Assembly (NCBI RefSeq): GCF_900116645.1
Contig: NZ_FPBO01000008.1
Span: 183,500 to 247,499, forward strand
Direction: 5' to 3'
DNA: 64,000 bases
From: Pseudoduganella namucuonensis
Lineage (GTDB): Bacteria; Pseudomonadota; Gammaproteobacteria; Burkholderiales; Burkholderiaceae_D
Shown piece by piece: positions 35,859-44,455 of the stretch. Position 1 is the stretch's first letter. Each line of letters opens with the position of its first letter. Under the pieces are notes generated by a model. That model was not told where the DNA came from, searched no databases, and saw only the letters and a program-made list of their open reading frames with translations. A program made the position numbers and the translations under genes.

Positions 35859-36809
35859 CTACTTGGCGGCCGCCTTGGAGGCGTTGGCGGGCCGCACCTG
35901 CTCGATCGAGCCATCGGCCGCGTAGCTGATCGGCTCGATGGCGATGGAGCGCCGTATGCTGTCGCCGCCCGGCAGCAGCTTGTCGTGGTAGAACAGATAG
36001 GACTTGCCCTCGTGCTCGATGATGGCCTGGTGGTTGGTGGAGATGTCCAGGTAGTCGAGGATGACGCCGCGGTACTCGTACGGTCCCATCGGGTTTTTCG
36101 ACGTCGCGTACACGATCTGGCCCGGCCAGCCGGTGGAGAAGCTGAAGTAGTACAGGCCATTGCGCTTGTGCAGGAAGGGCGCCTCGCCGTAGACCTTCTT
36201 TTTGTCGCTGGCGGGCAGGCCGGTCACGGCCAGGTTCTCGATCGGCCCGGCGGTGTGGATCATGTCCGGCTGCAGGCGCACGATCTTGGGCACGCGGGTG
36301 CCGAACATCAGGTAGGCCTGGCCGTCGTCGTCGATCAGCACGGCCGGATCGATGGGTTCGTCGCCGGCGTTGGCGTCGCGCGCCTTGTCGATCAGGGCGT
36401 CGCCGCGCGCGTCGGTGAACGGACCTTGCGGATGATCGGCGACCGCCACGCCGATCTTGTCGCCGCCGACCGGCGCGTAGAAGTAGTACTTGCCGTTGCG
36501 CTGGGCCGCCTCGGGCGCCCAGGCCTTGGCGTCGGGCCGCGCCCACTTGAACACGGCCACCGACAGGAAGGAGCCGTCGTCGGTCCAGGTCTTCATGTCC
36601 TTGGAGCTGAACAGGCGCCAGTCGGTCGAGTCCCAGTACTTGCCGGAATTGTCCTGGTCGTTGGTGGCGTACAGGTAGAACTTGCCGGCGAAGTAGTGTG
36701 GCGAGGGATCGGCGTTGAAGCGCGGCGAGATGGGCGCGCCGGCCAGGGCGGGCGCGCACAGCGCGACGGCGGCGGCGAGGCCGAGGGCGCGCCAGGTCAT
36801 TTTCAGCAT
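35859..36809 (-). CDS. GH43 family glycoside hydrolase, single domain
   Basis: 316 residues with a signal peptide (LGLAAAVALCAPALAGAP). A lone five-bladed GH43 propeller: FNADPSPHYFAGKFYLYATN at the start, EPIDPAVLIDDDGQAYLMFG (second catalytic Asp) and VYGEAPFLHKRNGLYYFSFS (acid Glu). The first blade has NADPSPH where many members have DPDV; the Asp there is presumably the base. GH43 enzymes cut arabinan, xylan side chains or galactan; the exact substrate cannot be told. I start at 36809 because GGAG lies seven bases upstream. A LacI-type operator sits just upstream, and no other sugar genes are adjacent. Confidence 0.85.
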   Translation of the reverse strand: MLKMTWRALGLAAAVALCAPALAGAPISPRFNADPSPHYFAGKFYLYATNDQDNSGKYWDSTDWRLFSSKDMKTWTDDGSFLSVAVFKWARPDAKAWAPEAAQRNGKYYFYAPVGGDKIGVAVADHPQGPFTDARGDALIDKARDANAGDEPIDPAVLIDDDGQAYLMFGTRVPKIVRLQPDMIHTAGPIENLAVTGLPASDKKKVYGEAPFLHKRNGLYYFSFSTGWPGQIVYATSKNPMGPYEYRGVILDYLDISTNHQAIIEHEGKSYLFYHDKLLPGGDSIRRSIAIEPISYAADGSIEQVRPANASKAAAK

Positions 36810-36825
36810 GGTTGGTCTCCGTTTT

Positions 36826-36839
36826 TGGTATCGATAACA
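36826..36839. promoter_or_regulatory. LacI-type operator candidate
   Basis: TGGTATCGATAACA is centred 24 bases upstream of the GH43 ATG. It has the CG centre and TGGTA/TAACA arms typical of LacI-family operators and resembles what I remember of the Xanthomonas XylR box (TGGTAGCGCTAACA). No LacI gene is in the window. Confidence 0.45.
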
Positions 36840-36920
36840 GAATCGTAGCACAACCGCGGCGGGGTTGGGAGGCGGCGGGTTTGCTATGCTAGCGGTTTTT
36901 CCGTTTTCGGAGTACCGCAC

Positions 36921-37457
36921 ATGGTCTCGTTGCAAGAGCAGTTATTGAAAGCCGGCCTGGTCGACAAGAACAAGGTCAAGAAGGTCAACCAGGACAAGAG
37001 CAAGCAGAAGAAGGAAGAGCGCCGCACCGGCACCGAGAGCGTGGACGAGGCGCGCCTGGCCGCGCTGGAGACGCAGCGCAAGAACGCCGAGCGGGCGCGC
37101 GAACTGAACGCCCAGCGCGACGCGGCAGCCGCGCAGAAGGCCATCATGGCGCAGATCGTGCAGATGGCGCAGAAGAACCGCCAGAGCAAGGGCAACGGCG
37201 ACATCGCCTACAACTTCACCCACGGCACCAAGATCGAGCGCATCTACGTGTCGGCGGCGGTGCAGGCGCACCTGATCGCGGGCCGCCTGGTGATCGTGTT
37301 CGTGGGCGGCGCCTTCGAGCTGGTGCCCAGGGTGATCGCCGACAAGATCGCCGAGCGCGACGCCTCGCTGGTGGTGCGCGTCAACAAGACGGCCACCCAG
37401 GTCGACGAGGACGACCCGTACGCGGCCTTCCAGATTCCCGACGACTTGATGTGGTAG
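36921..37457 (+). CDS. DUF2058 (YaiL-like) protein
   Basis: 178 residues, soluble and strongly charged. The N-terminus SLQEQLLKAGLVDKNKVKK and the Lys/Gln/Glu-rich helix that follows (about 20-95) are standard for DUF2058 proteins, as are DIAYNFTHGTKIERIYVSAA and QIPDDLMW at the end. Members have been described as nucleoprotein- or polynucleotide-associated; the role is not settled. A CGGAG site lies eight bases before the ATG. It is divergent from the GH43 gene and followed ten bases later by the YgjV-like gene. Confidence 0.88.
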   Translation: MVSLQEQLLKAGLVDKNKVKKVNQDKSKQKKEERRTGTESVDEARLAALETQRKNAERARELNAQRDAAAAQKAIMAQIVQMAQKNRQSKGNGDIAYNFTHGTKIERIYVSAAVQAHLIAGRLVIVFVGGAFELVPRVIADKIAERDASLVVRVNKTATQVDEDDPYAAFQIPDDLMW

Positions 37458-37467
37458 CGCCGGCTTG

Positions 37468-37980
37468 ATGGGAATGGACTGGTTTTCCCCGGCGCAGTGC
37501 GTCGGGTATGTGGCGTTCGTGCTGGGCGTCGGCTCCTTCCTGCAGATGGACGACCGGCGCTTCAAGCTGTTCATGGCCGGCGAGTGCCTGGCCTATGTGG
37601 TCCACTTCGCGCTGCTGGGCAATCCCACCGCGGTGGCCAGTTCGTGCATGTCGCTGCTGCGCTCGCTCGTGTCGCTGCGCACGCGGGCCTTGTGGGTGGC
37701 GCTGGCGTTCGTGGCGGCCAATCTGGCGCTGGGCCTGGCCCTGGCGAAGCAGGCCAGCGACTGGCTGCCGCTGGCGGCGTCCTGCCTGGGCACGCTGGCG
37801 TTGTTCCTGCTGCAGGGGATCGCGATGCGGCTGGTGATGCTGTGCGGGACGGCGCTGTGGATCGCCAACAACGTCATCGCCGGCTCCATCGGCGGCACCG
37901 CGCTGGAAGTGGTGATCGCCGTGGTGAACGCGGCGACCATCGTGCGCATGGCGCGCCAGGAGCGGCCGCGGACTGTGTGA
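37468..37980 (+). CDS. YgjV-like inner membrane protein
   Basis: About 170 residues with five or six hydrophobic segments, starting at FSPAQCVGYVAFVLGVGSFL and ending at VVIAVVNAATIVRMARQE. The pattern, including VGSFLQMDDRRFKLFMAGEC and MLCGTALWIANNVIAGSIGG, matches the Imp-YgjV inner membrane family, whose function is unknown. The start could also be the ATG at 37474; neither has a good ribosome site, so translation may be coupled to the preceding DUF2058 gene ten bases away. A bidirectional terminator follows. Confidence 0.75.
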   Translation: MGMDWFSPAQCVGYVAFVLGVGSFLQMDDRRFKLFMAGECLAYVVHFALLGNPTAVASSCMSLLRSLVSLRTRALWVALAFVAANLALGLALAKQASDWLPLAASCLGTLALFLLQGIAMRLVMLCGTALWIANNVIAGSIGGTALEVVIAVVNAATIVRMARQERPRTV

Positions 37981-38001
37981 CAATCCCTCCTTGAGGACGA
38001 A

Positions 38002-38029
38002 AAAAAAGCTCGCCGAGGCGAGCTTTTTT
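38002..38029. terminator. Bidirectional intrinsic terminator
   Basis: A perfect 13-base-pair stem, AAAAAAGCTCGCC with GGCGAGCTTTTTT, and a GA loop. It separates the plus-strand YgjV-like gene from the convergent isocitrate lyase and can end both. The core repeats the csp terminator near 29.9 kb. Confidence 0.92.
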
Positions 38030-38045
38030 CATGTTCCGGGCAGTC

Positions 38046-39626
38046 TTAGAACTGGTTCATCGTGTTGTCTTTGCCGGCCGCCTTCAGGGCCGCTTCGCCG
38101 CTGAAGTAATCCTTGTGGTCGTCGCCGATGTCCGAGCCGGACATGTTCTGGTGCTTGACGCAGGCGATGCCCTGGCGGATTTCCTTGCGCTGCACGCCGG
38201 CCACGTAGCCCAGCATGCCCTGGTCGCCGAAGTATTCCTTGGCCAGGTTGTCGGTCGACAGCGCGGCGGTGTGGTAGGTCGGCAGCGTGATCAGGTGGTG
38301 GAAGATGCCGGCTTCGCGGGCCGCGTCGGCCTGGAAGGTGCGGATCTTCTCGTCGGCGGCGACGGCCAGTTCGGTGGTGTCGTACTCGACACTCATCAGC
38401 TTGGCGCGGTCGTAGGCGGACACGTCCTTGCCGGCGGCCTTCATCGCGTCGTACACCTGCTGGCGGAAGTTCAGGGTCCAGTTGAACGACGGGCTGTTGT
38501 TGTACACCAGCTTGGCGTTCGGGATGACCTTGCGGATTTCGCTGACCATGCCGCCGATCTGGGCGATATGCGGTTTTTCGGTTTCGATCCACAGCAGGTC
38601 GGCGCCGTTTTGCAGCGAGGTGATGCAGTCGAGCACGCAACGCTCTTCGCCCGTGCCGGCGCGGAACTGGAACAGGTTGCTAGGCAGGCGCTTTGGACGC
38701 AGCAGCTTGCCTTCGCGCTTGATGATGACGTCGCCGTTGCCCAGCGCGTCGGCCGACACTTCCTCGCAATCGAGGAAGGAGTTGTACTTGTCGCCCAGGT
38801 CGCCCGGCTTGTTGGTGACGGCGATCTGCTTGGTCAGGCCGGCGCCCAGGGAGTCGGTGCGGGCGACGATGATGCCGTCGTCCACGCCCAGTTCCAGGAA
38901 GGCGTAGCGGATGGCGCGGATCTTGGCGAGGAAGTCCTCGTGCGGCACGGTGACTTTGCCGTCCTGGTGGCCGCACTGCTTCTCGTCGGACACCTGGTTC
39001 TCGATCTGGATGCAGCAGGCGCCCGCCTCGATGAACTGCTTGGCCAGCAGGTAGGTCGCCTCGGCGTTGCCGAAGCCGGCGTCGATGTCGGCGATGATGG
39101 GCACCACGTGGGTCACGTGGCCGTCGATCTGCGCCTGGATGGCTTGCTTGGCGGCGCCCTCGGCGGCGTCCAGCTGGCGGAACAGGCCGCCCAGTTCACG
39201 CGCGTCGGCCTGGCGCAGGAAGGTGTACAGCTCCTTGATCAGCGCGGACACGGCGGTTTTCTCGTGCATCGACTGGTCCGGCAGCGGGCCGAACTCGGAG
39301 CGCAGCGCGGCGACCATCCAGCCCGACAGGTAGAGGTAGCGGCGGTCGGTGCTGTTGAAGTGTTTCTTGATCGAAATCATCTTCTGTTGACCGATGAAGC
39401 CGTGCCAGCAGCCCAGCGACTGGGTGTACTGCGACGGGTCGGCGTCGTAGCGGGCCATGTCGTCGCGCATGATCTTGGCGGTGTACTTGGCGATATCCAG
39501 GCCGGTTTTGAAGCGGTTCTGGGCGCGCATGCGGGCGGCGGACTCAGGATTGATTGCGTTCCAGGCGCTGCCTTGTTTGTCTTTCAGGCCGGCGATGGCT
39601 TGGATGTCGTCTTGGTACTGGGACAT
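38046..39626 (-). CDS. aceA: Isocitrate lyase
   Basis: 526 residues, cytoplasmic. It splits isocitrate to succinate and glyoxylate, the first step of the glyoxylate shunt used on acetate and fatty acids. The active-site loop is QVSDEKQCGHQDGK near residue 218, with KQCGH in place of the KKCGH of E. coli; this belongs to the longer isocitrate lyase class found in beta- and gamma-proteobacteria. PIIADIDAGFGNAEAT and VYNNSPSFNWTLNF, which bind Mg and substrate, are also clear. An AGGAG site precedes the ATG. Malate synthase is not in the window. A 14-base palindrome directly upstream of the promoter suggests specific regulation. Confidence 0.96.
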   Translation of the reverse strand: MSQYQDDIQAIAGLKDKQGSAWNAINPESAARMRAQNRFKTGLDIAKYTAKIMRDDMARYDADPSQYTQSLGCWHGFIGQQKMISIKKHFNSTDRRYLYLSGWMVAALRSEFGPLPDQSMHEKTAVSALIKELYTFLRQADARELGGLFRQLDAAEGAAKQAIQAQIDGHVTHVVPIIADIDAGFGNAEATYLLAKQFIEAGACCIQIENQVSDEKQCGHQDGKVTVPHEDFLAKIRAIRYAFLELGVDDGIIVARTDSLGAGLTKQIAVTNKPGDLGDKYNSFLDCEEVSADALGNGDVIIKREGKLLRPKRLPSNLFQFRAGTGEERCVLDCITSLQNGADLLWIETEKPHIAQIGGMVSEIRKVIPNAKLVYNNSPSFNWTLNFRQQVYDAMKAAGKDVSAYDRAKLMSVEYDTTELAVAADEKIRTFQADAAREAGIFHHLITLPTYHTAALSTDNLAKEYFGDQGMLGYVAGVQRKEIRQGIACVKHQNMSGSDIGDDHKDYFSGEAALKAAGKDNTMNQF

Positions 39627-39675
39627 GTGAATCTCCTAAAAAGGTGGGATAACCGGAAGCGAACTGCATGGAGAA

Positions 39676-39718
39676 ATGATAGCCCTTCTGATGAGTCGAA
39701 ACAAGTCTTATATAAGAC
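39676..39718 (-). promoter_or_regulatory. aceA promoter with adjoining 14-base palindrome
   Basis: GTCTTATATAAGAC (39705-39718) is a perfect palindrome. On the minus strand it directly abuts a weak -35 (TTGTTT, 39704-39699), and 17 bases on is TATCAT (39681-39676) as -10. An activator or repressor bound there would touch the polymerase. The rest of the 338-base gap, to 39964, is AT-rich and holds no gene I can support; promoters of the Sel1 gene must lie in its right part. Confidence 0.5.
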
Positions 39719-39964
39719 ATATAACTTAAATTAAATCATTAAAATTCAAGGAGTTAATTATTAAATTTCGGTATGTGAAATTAATTTTCAAAAAATGGGA
39801 TGAAATTGCGGCGATTTTTCCGGTTTCCATTCCACAATGTAGGATTGATTTTCAGCATTGTGAAATCACAGGGTTGATCACTCAAAATCGCGGCGCCAAG
39901 GTAGCATCGTACGCCTGAAATCCGCCCGGCCGCGCGGCGTCCGGCCCACCTTTGAGAGGCCATC

Positions 39965-41446
39965 ATGGTATTTGTCGACAAAACGCAACTGAGCCTGGCG
40001 CTAGTCCTGGCGGCGCCCCTGTTCGCCCAGGCGCAGGCGCCGGCGCAGCCGCAAGCCCGGGCTCAGGCGGGCGCGGCGGCCAGCGTCACCGTCAGCGGCC
40101 AGCGCGGCGCGGCCGGCGACCCGCGTCTCATCGTCGCCGCCAAGAACCGCATGCTGTCGCGCACCCTGGCCTCGTCGTGCGGCTTCATGAGCGGCTACAG
40201 CGCCAACGACGACGACGTCATGCTGCGCTATATGAGCGACTTCAACCTGGAAGACAGCGCGTCGAACCTGGCCGAGCGCTTCAACGAATTCGGGCCGCTG
40301 GGCGACGCGTCCAACACGCCCGACGCCACCTCCATCGAGGACCCGCTGGCGGCGACGGACCCGAACGCGCCAGCGGTCGCCTGCGGCCCGGCGGACCGCC
40401 GCTTCGCCGCCGGCATCAACCGCATCATGCGCAAGGACAAGACGCTGGCGCAGGCCTTCGCCGCCCTGGACCGCGACGACGGCCCCGGCGCGCTGGCCCT
40501 GTTCAAGGCCGCCCACGACAAGATAGGCTACGACGCCGCCGCGCTGATGCTGGGAAAAATGCATCTATACGGCATGGGCACCCCGCGCGACACGGCGCAG
40601 GCCATCGCCTGGCTGCGCAAGGTGGTCGACGCGCGCTACGACCCGGTCGCGGACCGCCTGCGCTTCGATCCCGCCCATCCGGACATGATCAACGAGCGGG
40701 CGGAGGCCATCATGCTGCTGGCGAAGATCCACCTGTTCGGCATCGGCGTGAAAAAGGACGCGGCCGAGGTGGTGAAGTGGTACGCCAAGGCGGCGGACGT
40801 TGGCTACGTGCCGGCCTCGGCCATGCTGGCGCAAGCCCGCCTGACGGGCTTCGGCGGCCCCCGCGACGTGGCGCGGGCGCGCGGCCTGCTGGCGGAGGCG
40901 GGCGAGGCCGGCTACGTGCCGGCGCTGTACGAGCTGGGCCGCCTGTACTACAACGGCGACGACGGCGTGGCGCGGGATTACAAGATGGCCGGCGCCTACT
41001 TCACGGCCGCCGCCAAGGCCGGTCACGCGGGCGGCCTGTTCGCCGCCGCCCGCATGTACGACCTGGGCCAGGGCGTGGCGCCGGACCAGCCGCGCGCCAT
41101 CGCGCTGTACAAGCAGGCCGCGCTCAAGGGGCAGCCGGACGCCGAGAGCGCGCTGGCCACGTATTTCTACGAGGGCCAGCTGGTGCCGCAAGACCACGCG
41201 ACCGCCCGCAAGCTGTTCAAGGAGGCCGCCGTGCAGGGCCAGGCCGACGCCATGTTCAACCTGGCCGTGATGTCGCTGGAGGGGCAGGGCGGGCCGAAGG
41301 ACGTGGCGATGGCCTACGTGTGGTTCAGCCTGGCCAAGGCGTCCGGACACGCCTCGGCCGACACGGCGCTGAAGGCCGTGGCGCCGCGGTTGACGGCGCA
41401 GGACCAGGCCCGCGTGGACGCGGTGCTCAAGCCGGCGGCGCGCTGA
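39965..41446 (+). CDS. Sel1-repeat (TPR-like) secreted protein
   Basis: 493 residues with a signal peptide (LSLALVLAAPLFAQAQ). From about residue 180 onward it is built of Sel1-like repeats, recognisable as AALMLGKMHLYGMGTPRDTAQAI, ALYELGRLYYNGDDGVARDY and AMFNLAVMSLEGQGGPKDVAMA, cut into about seven units. Such alpha-solenoids act as protein-binding scaffolds, here in the periplasm. The N-terminal 150 residues contain two or three Cys (SCGF, ACGP) and no domain I know. GAGAGG precedes the ATG. It stands alone; a binding partner cannot be inferred from its neighbours. Confidence 0.85.
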   Translation: MVFVDKTQLSLALVLAAPLFAQAQAPAQPQARAQAGAAASVTVSGQRGAAGDPRLIVAAKNRMLSRTLASSCGFMSGYSANDDDVMLRYMSDFNLEDSASNLAERFNEFGPLGDASNTPDATSIEDPLAATDPNAPAVACGPADRRFAAGINRIMRKDKTLAQAFAALDRDDGPGALALFKAAHDKIGYDAAALMLGKMHLYGMGTPRDTAQAIAWLRKVVDARYDPVADRLRFDPAHPDMINERAEAIMLLAKIHLFGIGVKKDAAEVVKWYAKAADVGYVPASAMLAQARLTGFGGPRDVARARGLLAEAGEAGYVPALYELGRLYYNGDDGVARDYKMAGAYFTAAAKAGHAGGLFAAARMYDLGQGVAPDQPRAIALYKQAALKGQPDAESALATYFYEGQLVPQDHATARKLFKEAAVQGQADAMFNLAVMSLEGQGGPKDVAMAYVWFSLAKASGHASADTALKAVAPRLTAQDQARVDAVLKPAAR

Positions 41447-41540
41447 CCGCTCCCGGCCCACGCGTTGGGATCCCGGAGCGTTGTCCCGTTGTTCGTTCGC
41501 TGCACCTCGCAACTGGTGGTTGGCCGGCACTCGTCGCATC

Positions 41541-41566
41541 AGGCCCGACGGCTCATCCTCGGGCCT
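41541..41566. terminator. Weak terminator-like hairpin
   Basis: AGGCCCGA (41541-41548) and TCGGGCCT (41559-41566) form an eight-base-pair stem overlapping the stop codon of the PoNi-type gene. There is no T tract, so it may only protect converging transcripts. Confidence 0.35.
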
Positions 41567-42839
41567 ACTCGTCCTGCACGTCGATTTGCAACTGGTCGCA
41601 TAAGGCGTTGAATTGCGCCTCGTCGACAGTCTTGAAAACTGTCGCCTGCCAGGCGTCGCCGCCGTCGCCCAGCAAGGCCAGGGTCTGCCCTCGCTCCGCC
41701 AGCCACGGCCGCAGCGCCGACAGGATGGCGCTGACGCGCGCCGGTCCCTGCGGCGGCTCGGCCGGCGGCGTGAACGCGGGCCAGCCGCGCGTCGCGCACA
41801 GCCGCTGCACCTGATCCGCGAGGGTTTCGTCGTCCTTGATATCCGCCTGCAGGGCCAGCCCGGCGCCGGCCAGCGCTTCCATCGCGTTGAACAGGTCCGG
41901 CATGGTCTTGCGCGGGCCCAGCGCCTTGCGGGCGATGGCGGCCAGCGGCGCGCTGTCGCCGCAGACGATCTCGATCCAGCGCGCGTAGGCGGCTGAAGGC
42001 GTGAGCTTTTTGCCCTGCGCGGCCGGATCGAGCGGCGCGGGCAGGTCGTCGCCGGCCCCCACGCCGACGCCGCGCCACGCGTCGCGCCGCTGGCGCGCAT
42101 GCACGCGGTACCAGGCGACCAGCTCGCCCGGGTAGTCGGGCAGGTCGCGGAACGCCGCGTCGTCGATGTCGTAGGCGCACGCGGCCAGGGCGGCGTGGAA
42201 GGGGGCGATGGTGAAAATGGCGCCGTCGCCGGCATCGCGGCGGTAGCCGTGCGGCGCCATGATGGCCGGCCATTTGCGCAGGAAGGCGTGCAGGGCCTTT
42301 TGCCGCTCCGGTGCCGCCGCCAGGACCGCGCCGGCGACCGGCTTCTCATAGGCGTCCGTATTCGCGTCCCGCGCGAACTTGCGGGGATAGGCGTGCCCGG
42401 GCAGGAAGGCCTTGAGCAGCAAGTGGAACGGCGCCGAGCTTTGTCCGGTGTCCACCCAGTCGCCGATGCGCTCCAGCGCGCCGCCGTCGGTGTCGAAGCA
42501 GGCCAGGGCCAGCAGCAACAGCCAGGCGTCCATGTCCCACGAGCGCATCTCCGGTCGCTGGCCGGGGAAGTAGCGCCGCGTCAGCCCGCCGGCGCGCTGG
42601 AGGTCGGGCAGCAGGCGGAGGCGGAAGTGTTCCTCCAGCTCCGCGGCCGAGTCGCCCCGGGCATGCCGGAAGCGCAGCGCCCTCAGCAGGCGCGCCTGGA
42701 CGTCCAGCAGGCCGTCCTGGTCGGGATGGTCGGGATCGGCCTCGGCTTCGCGCAGGGCGGAGCGCGCCAGGTTTTCATTGGAGGCGATTTCCTGGTCGAG
42801 GTCCGCCAGGGTGCCGCTTTCGGTGCGGGAGTTGTACAT
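41565..42839 (-). CDS. PoNi-type immunity protein (DUF1910/DUF1911), orphan
   Basis: 424 residues, cytoplasmic. The sequence resembles the PoNe immunity protein family: the N-terminal DUF1910-like part has LLRALRFRHARGDSAAELEE and the DUF1911-like part DAAFRDLPDYPGELVAWYRV. Known members neutralise PoNe-class DNases delivered by type VI or other secretion systems. No PoNe effector, VgrG, Hcp or PAAR gene lies nearby, so this would be an orphan immunity gene giving resistance to a neighbour's toxin. It is longer than the usual 250-300 residues by a C-terminal section (about 290-424) that I do not recognise. Family assignment is moderate. Confidence 0.55.
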   Translation of the reverse strand: MYNSRTESGTLADLDQEIASNENLARSALREAEADPDHPDQDGLLDVQARLLRALRFRHARGDSAAELEEHFRLRLLPDLQRAGGLTRRYFPGQRPEMRSWDMDAWLLLLALACFDTDGGALERIGDWVDTGQSSAPFHLLLKAFLPGHAYPRKFARDANTDAYEKPVAGAVLAAAPERQKALHAFLRKWPAIMAPHGYRRDAGDGAIFTIAPFHAALAACAYDIDDAAFRDLPDYPGELVAWYRVHARQRRDAWRGVGVGAGDDLPAPLDPAAQGKKLTPSAAYARWIEIVCGDSAPLAAIARKALGPRKTMPDLFNAMEALAGAGLALQADIKDDETLADQVQRLCATRGWPAFTPPAEPPQGPARVSAILSALRPWLAERGQTLALLGDGGDAWQATVFKTVDEAQFNALCDQLQIDVQDE

Positions 42840-42897
42840 GGGCGCGGGATGGTTGTCGAAAAAGCATATCTTAATGACATTTCAACGCCCGCGATGT

Positions 42898-43485
42898 TCA
42901 GGAGGAAGGCCGGCGCAAGGCGCGCATGGTGAAGACGGCGATCTGTTCCAGCGCGCGCGCGTCGGCGCCGCCGCGCGCCGCCACCCGCATGCCCGCCAGG
43001 CTGGACGCCACGAACGCGGCGGCGGCCCGCGCGTCGAGATCGGACGGCGTCTCGCCGGCGGCGCCGGCGCTGGCCAGCCGCCGCTCGATGGCCGCCAGCT
43101 GGGCGCGCGCGCTGGCAGCGGAGATCGACGCCACCTCCGGATCGGACTGGCCGAACTCGAACACCGCGGTCACCCCCATGCAGCCCTCGCGGCCCGCGCC
43201 GGCGCGCCGGGCGAAGGCCCTCAGCGCGGCCTCCAGGCCGTCCAGCGGCGAAGCGCCCGCCTCCATGTCGCCGGTGAATTCGGCGATGCTGGCGGCGTTG
43301 TAGCGTTCCAGCGCGGCCAGGTACAGGCCGCGCTTGTCGCCGAAGGTGTCGTACATGCTTTGCCGGCCGATGCCCATGGCGCCCAGCAAATCGTCGGTCG
43401 AGGCGCCCGCGTAGCCCTTTTCGCGGAACAGGGCGATGGCGCGTTGCAGCGCGGTGTCTTGGTCAAACGCCTTCGGTCGGGCCAT
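42898..43485 (-). CDS. TetR family repressor
   Basis: 195 residues. The N-terminal helix-turn-helix is clear: ALQRAIALFREKGYAGASTDDLLGAMGIGRQSMYDTFGDK, split at residues 12-51, with the tail DKRGLYLAALERY typical of TetR proteins. The C-terminal ligand domain resembles the TetR_C group often linked to SDR or NemR-like detoxification genes. It follows the SDR gene by 40 bases on the same strand, so the two form an operon, and two matching 22-base operators lie upstream of the SDR start; autoregulation is likely. Confidence 0.87.
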   Translation of the reverse strand: MARPKAFDQDTALQRAIALFREKGYAGASTDDLLGAMGIGRQSMYDTFGDKRGLYLAALERYNAASIAEFTGDMEAGASPLDGLEAALRAFARRAGAGREGCMGVTAVFEFGQSDPEVASISAASARAQLAAIERRLASAGAAGETPSDLDARAAAAFVASSLAGMRVAARGGADARALEQIAVFTMRALRRPSS

Positions 43486-43525
43486 GGATGCGATCGGTTC
43501 TGGATGGGGGAGTCCATTATACCGG

Positions 43526-44254
43526 TCAGGCGATCATGCCCCCGTCGATGGTGAAGCTGGCGCCGGTCACGTAGCCCGCCTCGGGCGAGACGAGGTAGGC
43601 CACCATGCCGGCGATCTCCTCCGGCCGTCCGAGCCGGCCCACCGGCGACATGCCCACCAGCGCGTCCACATACCCTTCCGGCACCATGCCGGTCTGGGTG
43701 GGGCCTGGCTGCACGTTGTTGACGGTGATGCCGCGCGGGCCGAGATCGATGGCGACGCCGCGCACCATGGCGGCGACGGCGCCCTTGGTCATCGCGTACA
43801 CGCTGCTCTGCGGGAAGCCCACGCGCTCGCGCGCCATGCTGCCGATGGTGACGATGCGGCCGCCGGCCTTCATGTGGCGCAGCGCCTCCTGGATGGCGAT
43901 GAAGGCGCCGCGCACATTGACCGCGAGGCTGCGGTCCAGCCGTTCGATGGGGAAGCTGTCGACCGGGCCCATCTCCAGCACGCCCGCGCTGTTGACCAGG
44001 ATGTCCAGCGAGCCGAACTCCCCGGCGGCGCGGTTCACGGCCGCGCGCAACTGGGCCTCGTCGGCGCTGTCGGCCTGGATCGCGAGCGCGCGGCCGCCGG
44101 CGGCCTCGATCCTGGCGGCCAGCGCCAGGGCCGTCTCCCGCGACGAGGAATAGGTGAACGCCACGGCCGCGCCATCGCGCGCCAGGCGTTCCACGATCGC
44201 GGCGCCAATGCCGCGCGAACCGCCGGTGACCAATGCTGCTTTTACGTTTTGCAT
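43526..44254 (-). CDS. Short-chain dehydrogenase/reductase
   Basis: 242 residues of the classical SDR family. The NAD(P)-binding TGGSRGIGAAIVERLARDG is near residue 10, ILVNSAGV near 85, and the catalytic set is Ser in TIGSMARE (about 136) with YAMTK (Tyr about 152, Lys four residues on). The Ser-Ser-Ser-Arg after the second strand (TYSSSRE) favours NADP. The substrate is unknown; it resembles 3-oxoacyl-ACP reductase-like proteins used in many pathways. CAGGGG precedes the ATG at 44254, which I chose over an earlier in-frame start. Controlled by the TetR gene just downstream. Confidence 0.88.
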   Translation of the reverse strand: MQNVKAALVTGGSRGIGAAIVERLARDGAAVAFTYSSSRETALALAARIEAAGGRALAIQADSADEAQLRAAVNRAAGEFGSLDILVNSAGVLEMGPVDSFPIERLDRSLAVNVRGAFIAIQEALRHMKAGGRIVTIGSMARERVGFPQSSVYAMTKGAVAAMVRGVAIDLGPRGITVNNVQPGPTQTGMVPEGYVDALVGMSPVGRLGRPEEIAGMVAYLVSPEAGYVTGASFTIDGGMIA

Positions 44255-44271
44255 AATTACCCCTGGGTTAA

Positions 44272-44334
44272 TTCTGGACTGGATTGTCAAGAACTGGGGT
44301 GGAGTCTAGGTATTCTGGACTATTTAGTCAAGAA
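44272..44334 (-). promoter_or_regulatory. SDR/TetR promoter with two matching operators
   Basis: Two 22-base near-palindromes (44272-44293 and 44313-44334) share the arms TTCTGGACT and GTCAAGAA and are 41 bases apart centre to centre, about four helical turns. On the minus strand the distal one contains the -35 TTGACT (44331-44326); TAGACT (44308-44303) is the -10 at 17-base spacing. Binding of the TetR protein would occlude this promoter. Confidence 0.65.
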
Positions 44335-44455
44335 AGATTTGATTCGGCGTGCCTTATTAGAAAGTTCACTCTTTTGTGCTGCGAAGTTCGGCATTCTTGT
44401 GTAAGGTGGCATGGCGGGCACGGAAAACCACCAAGGCAAAGAAAGCTGACGAAAC

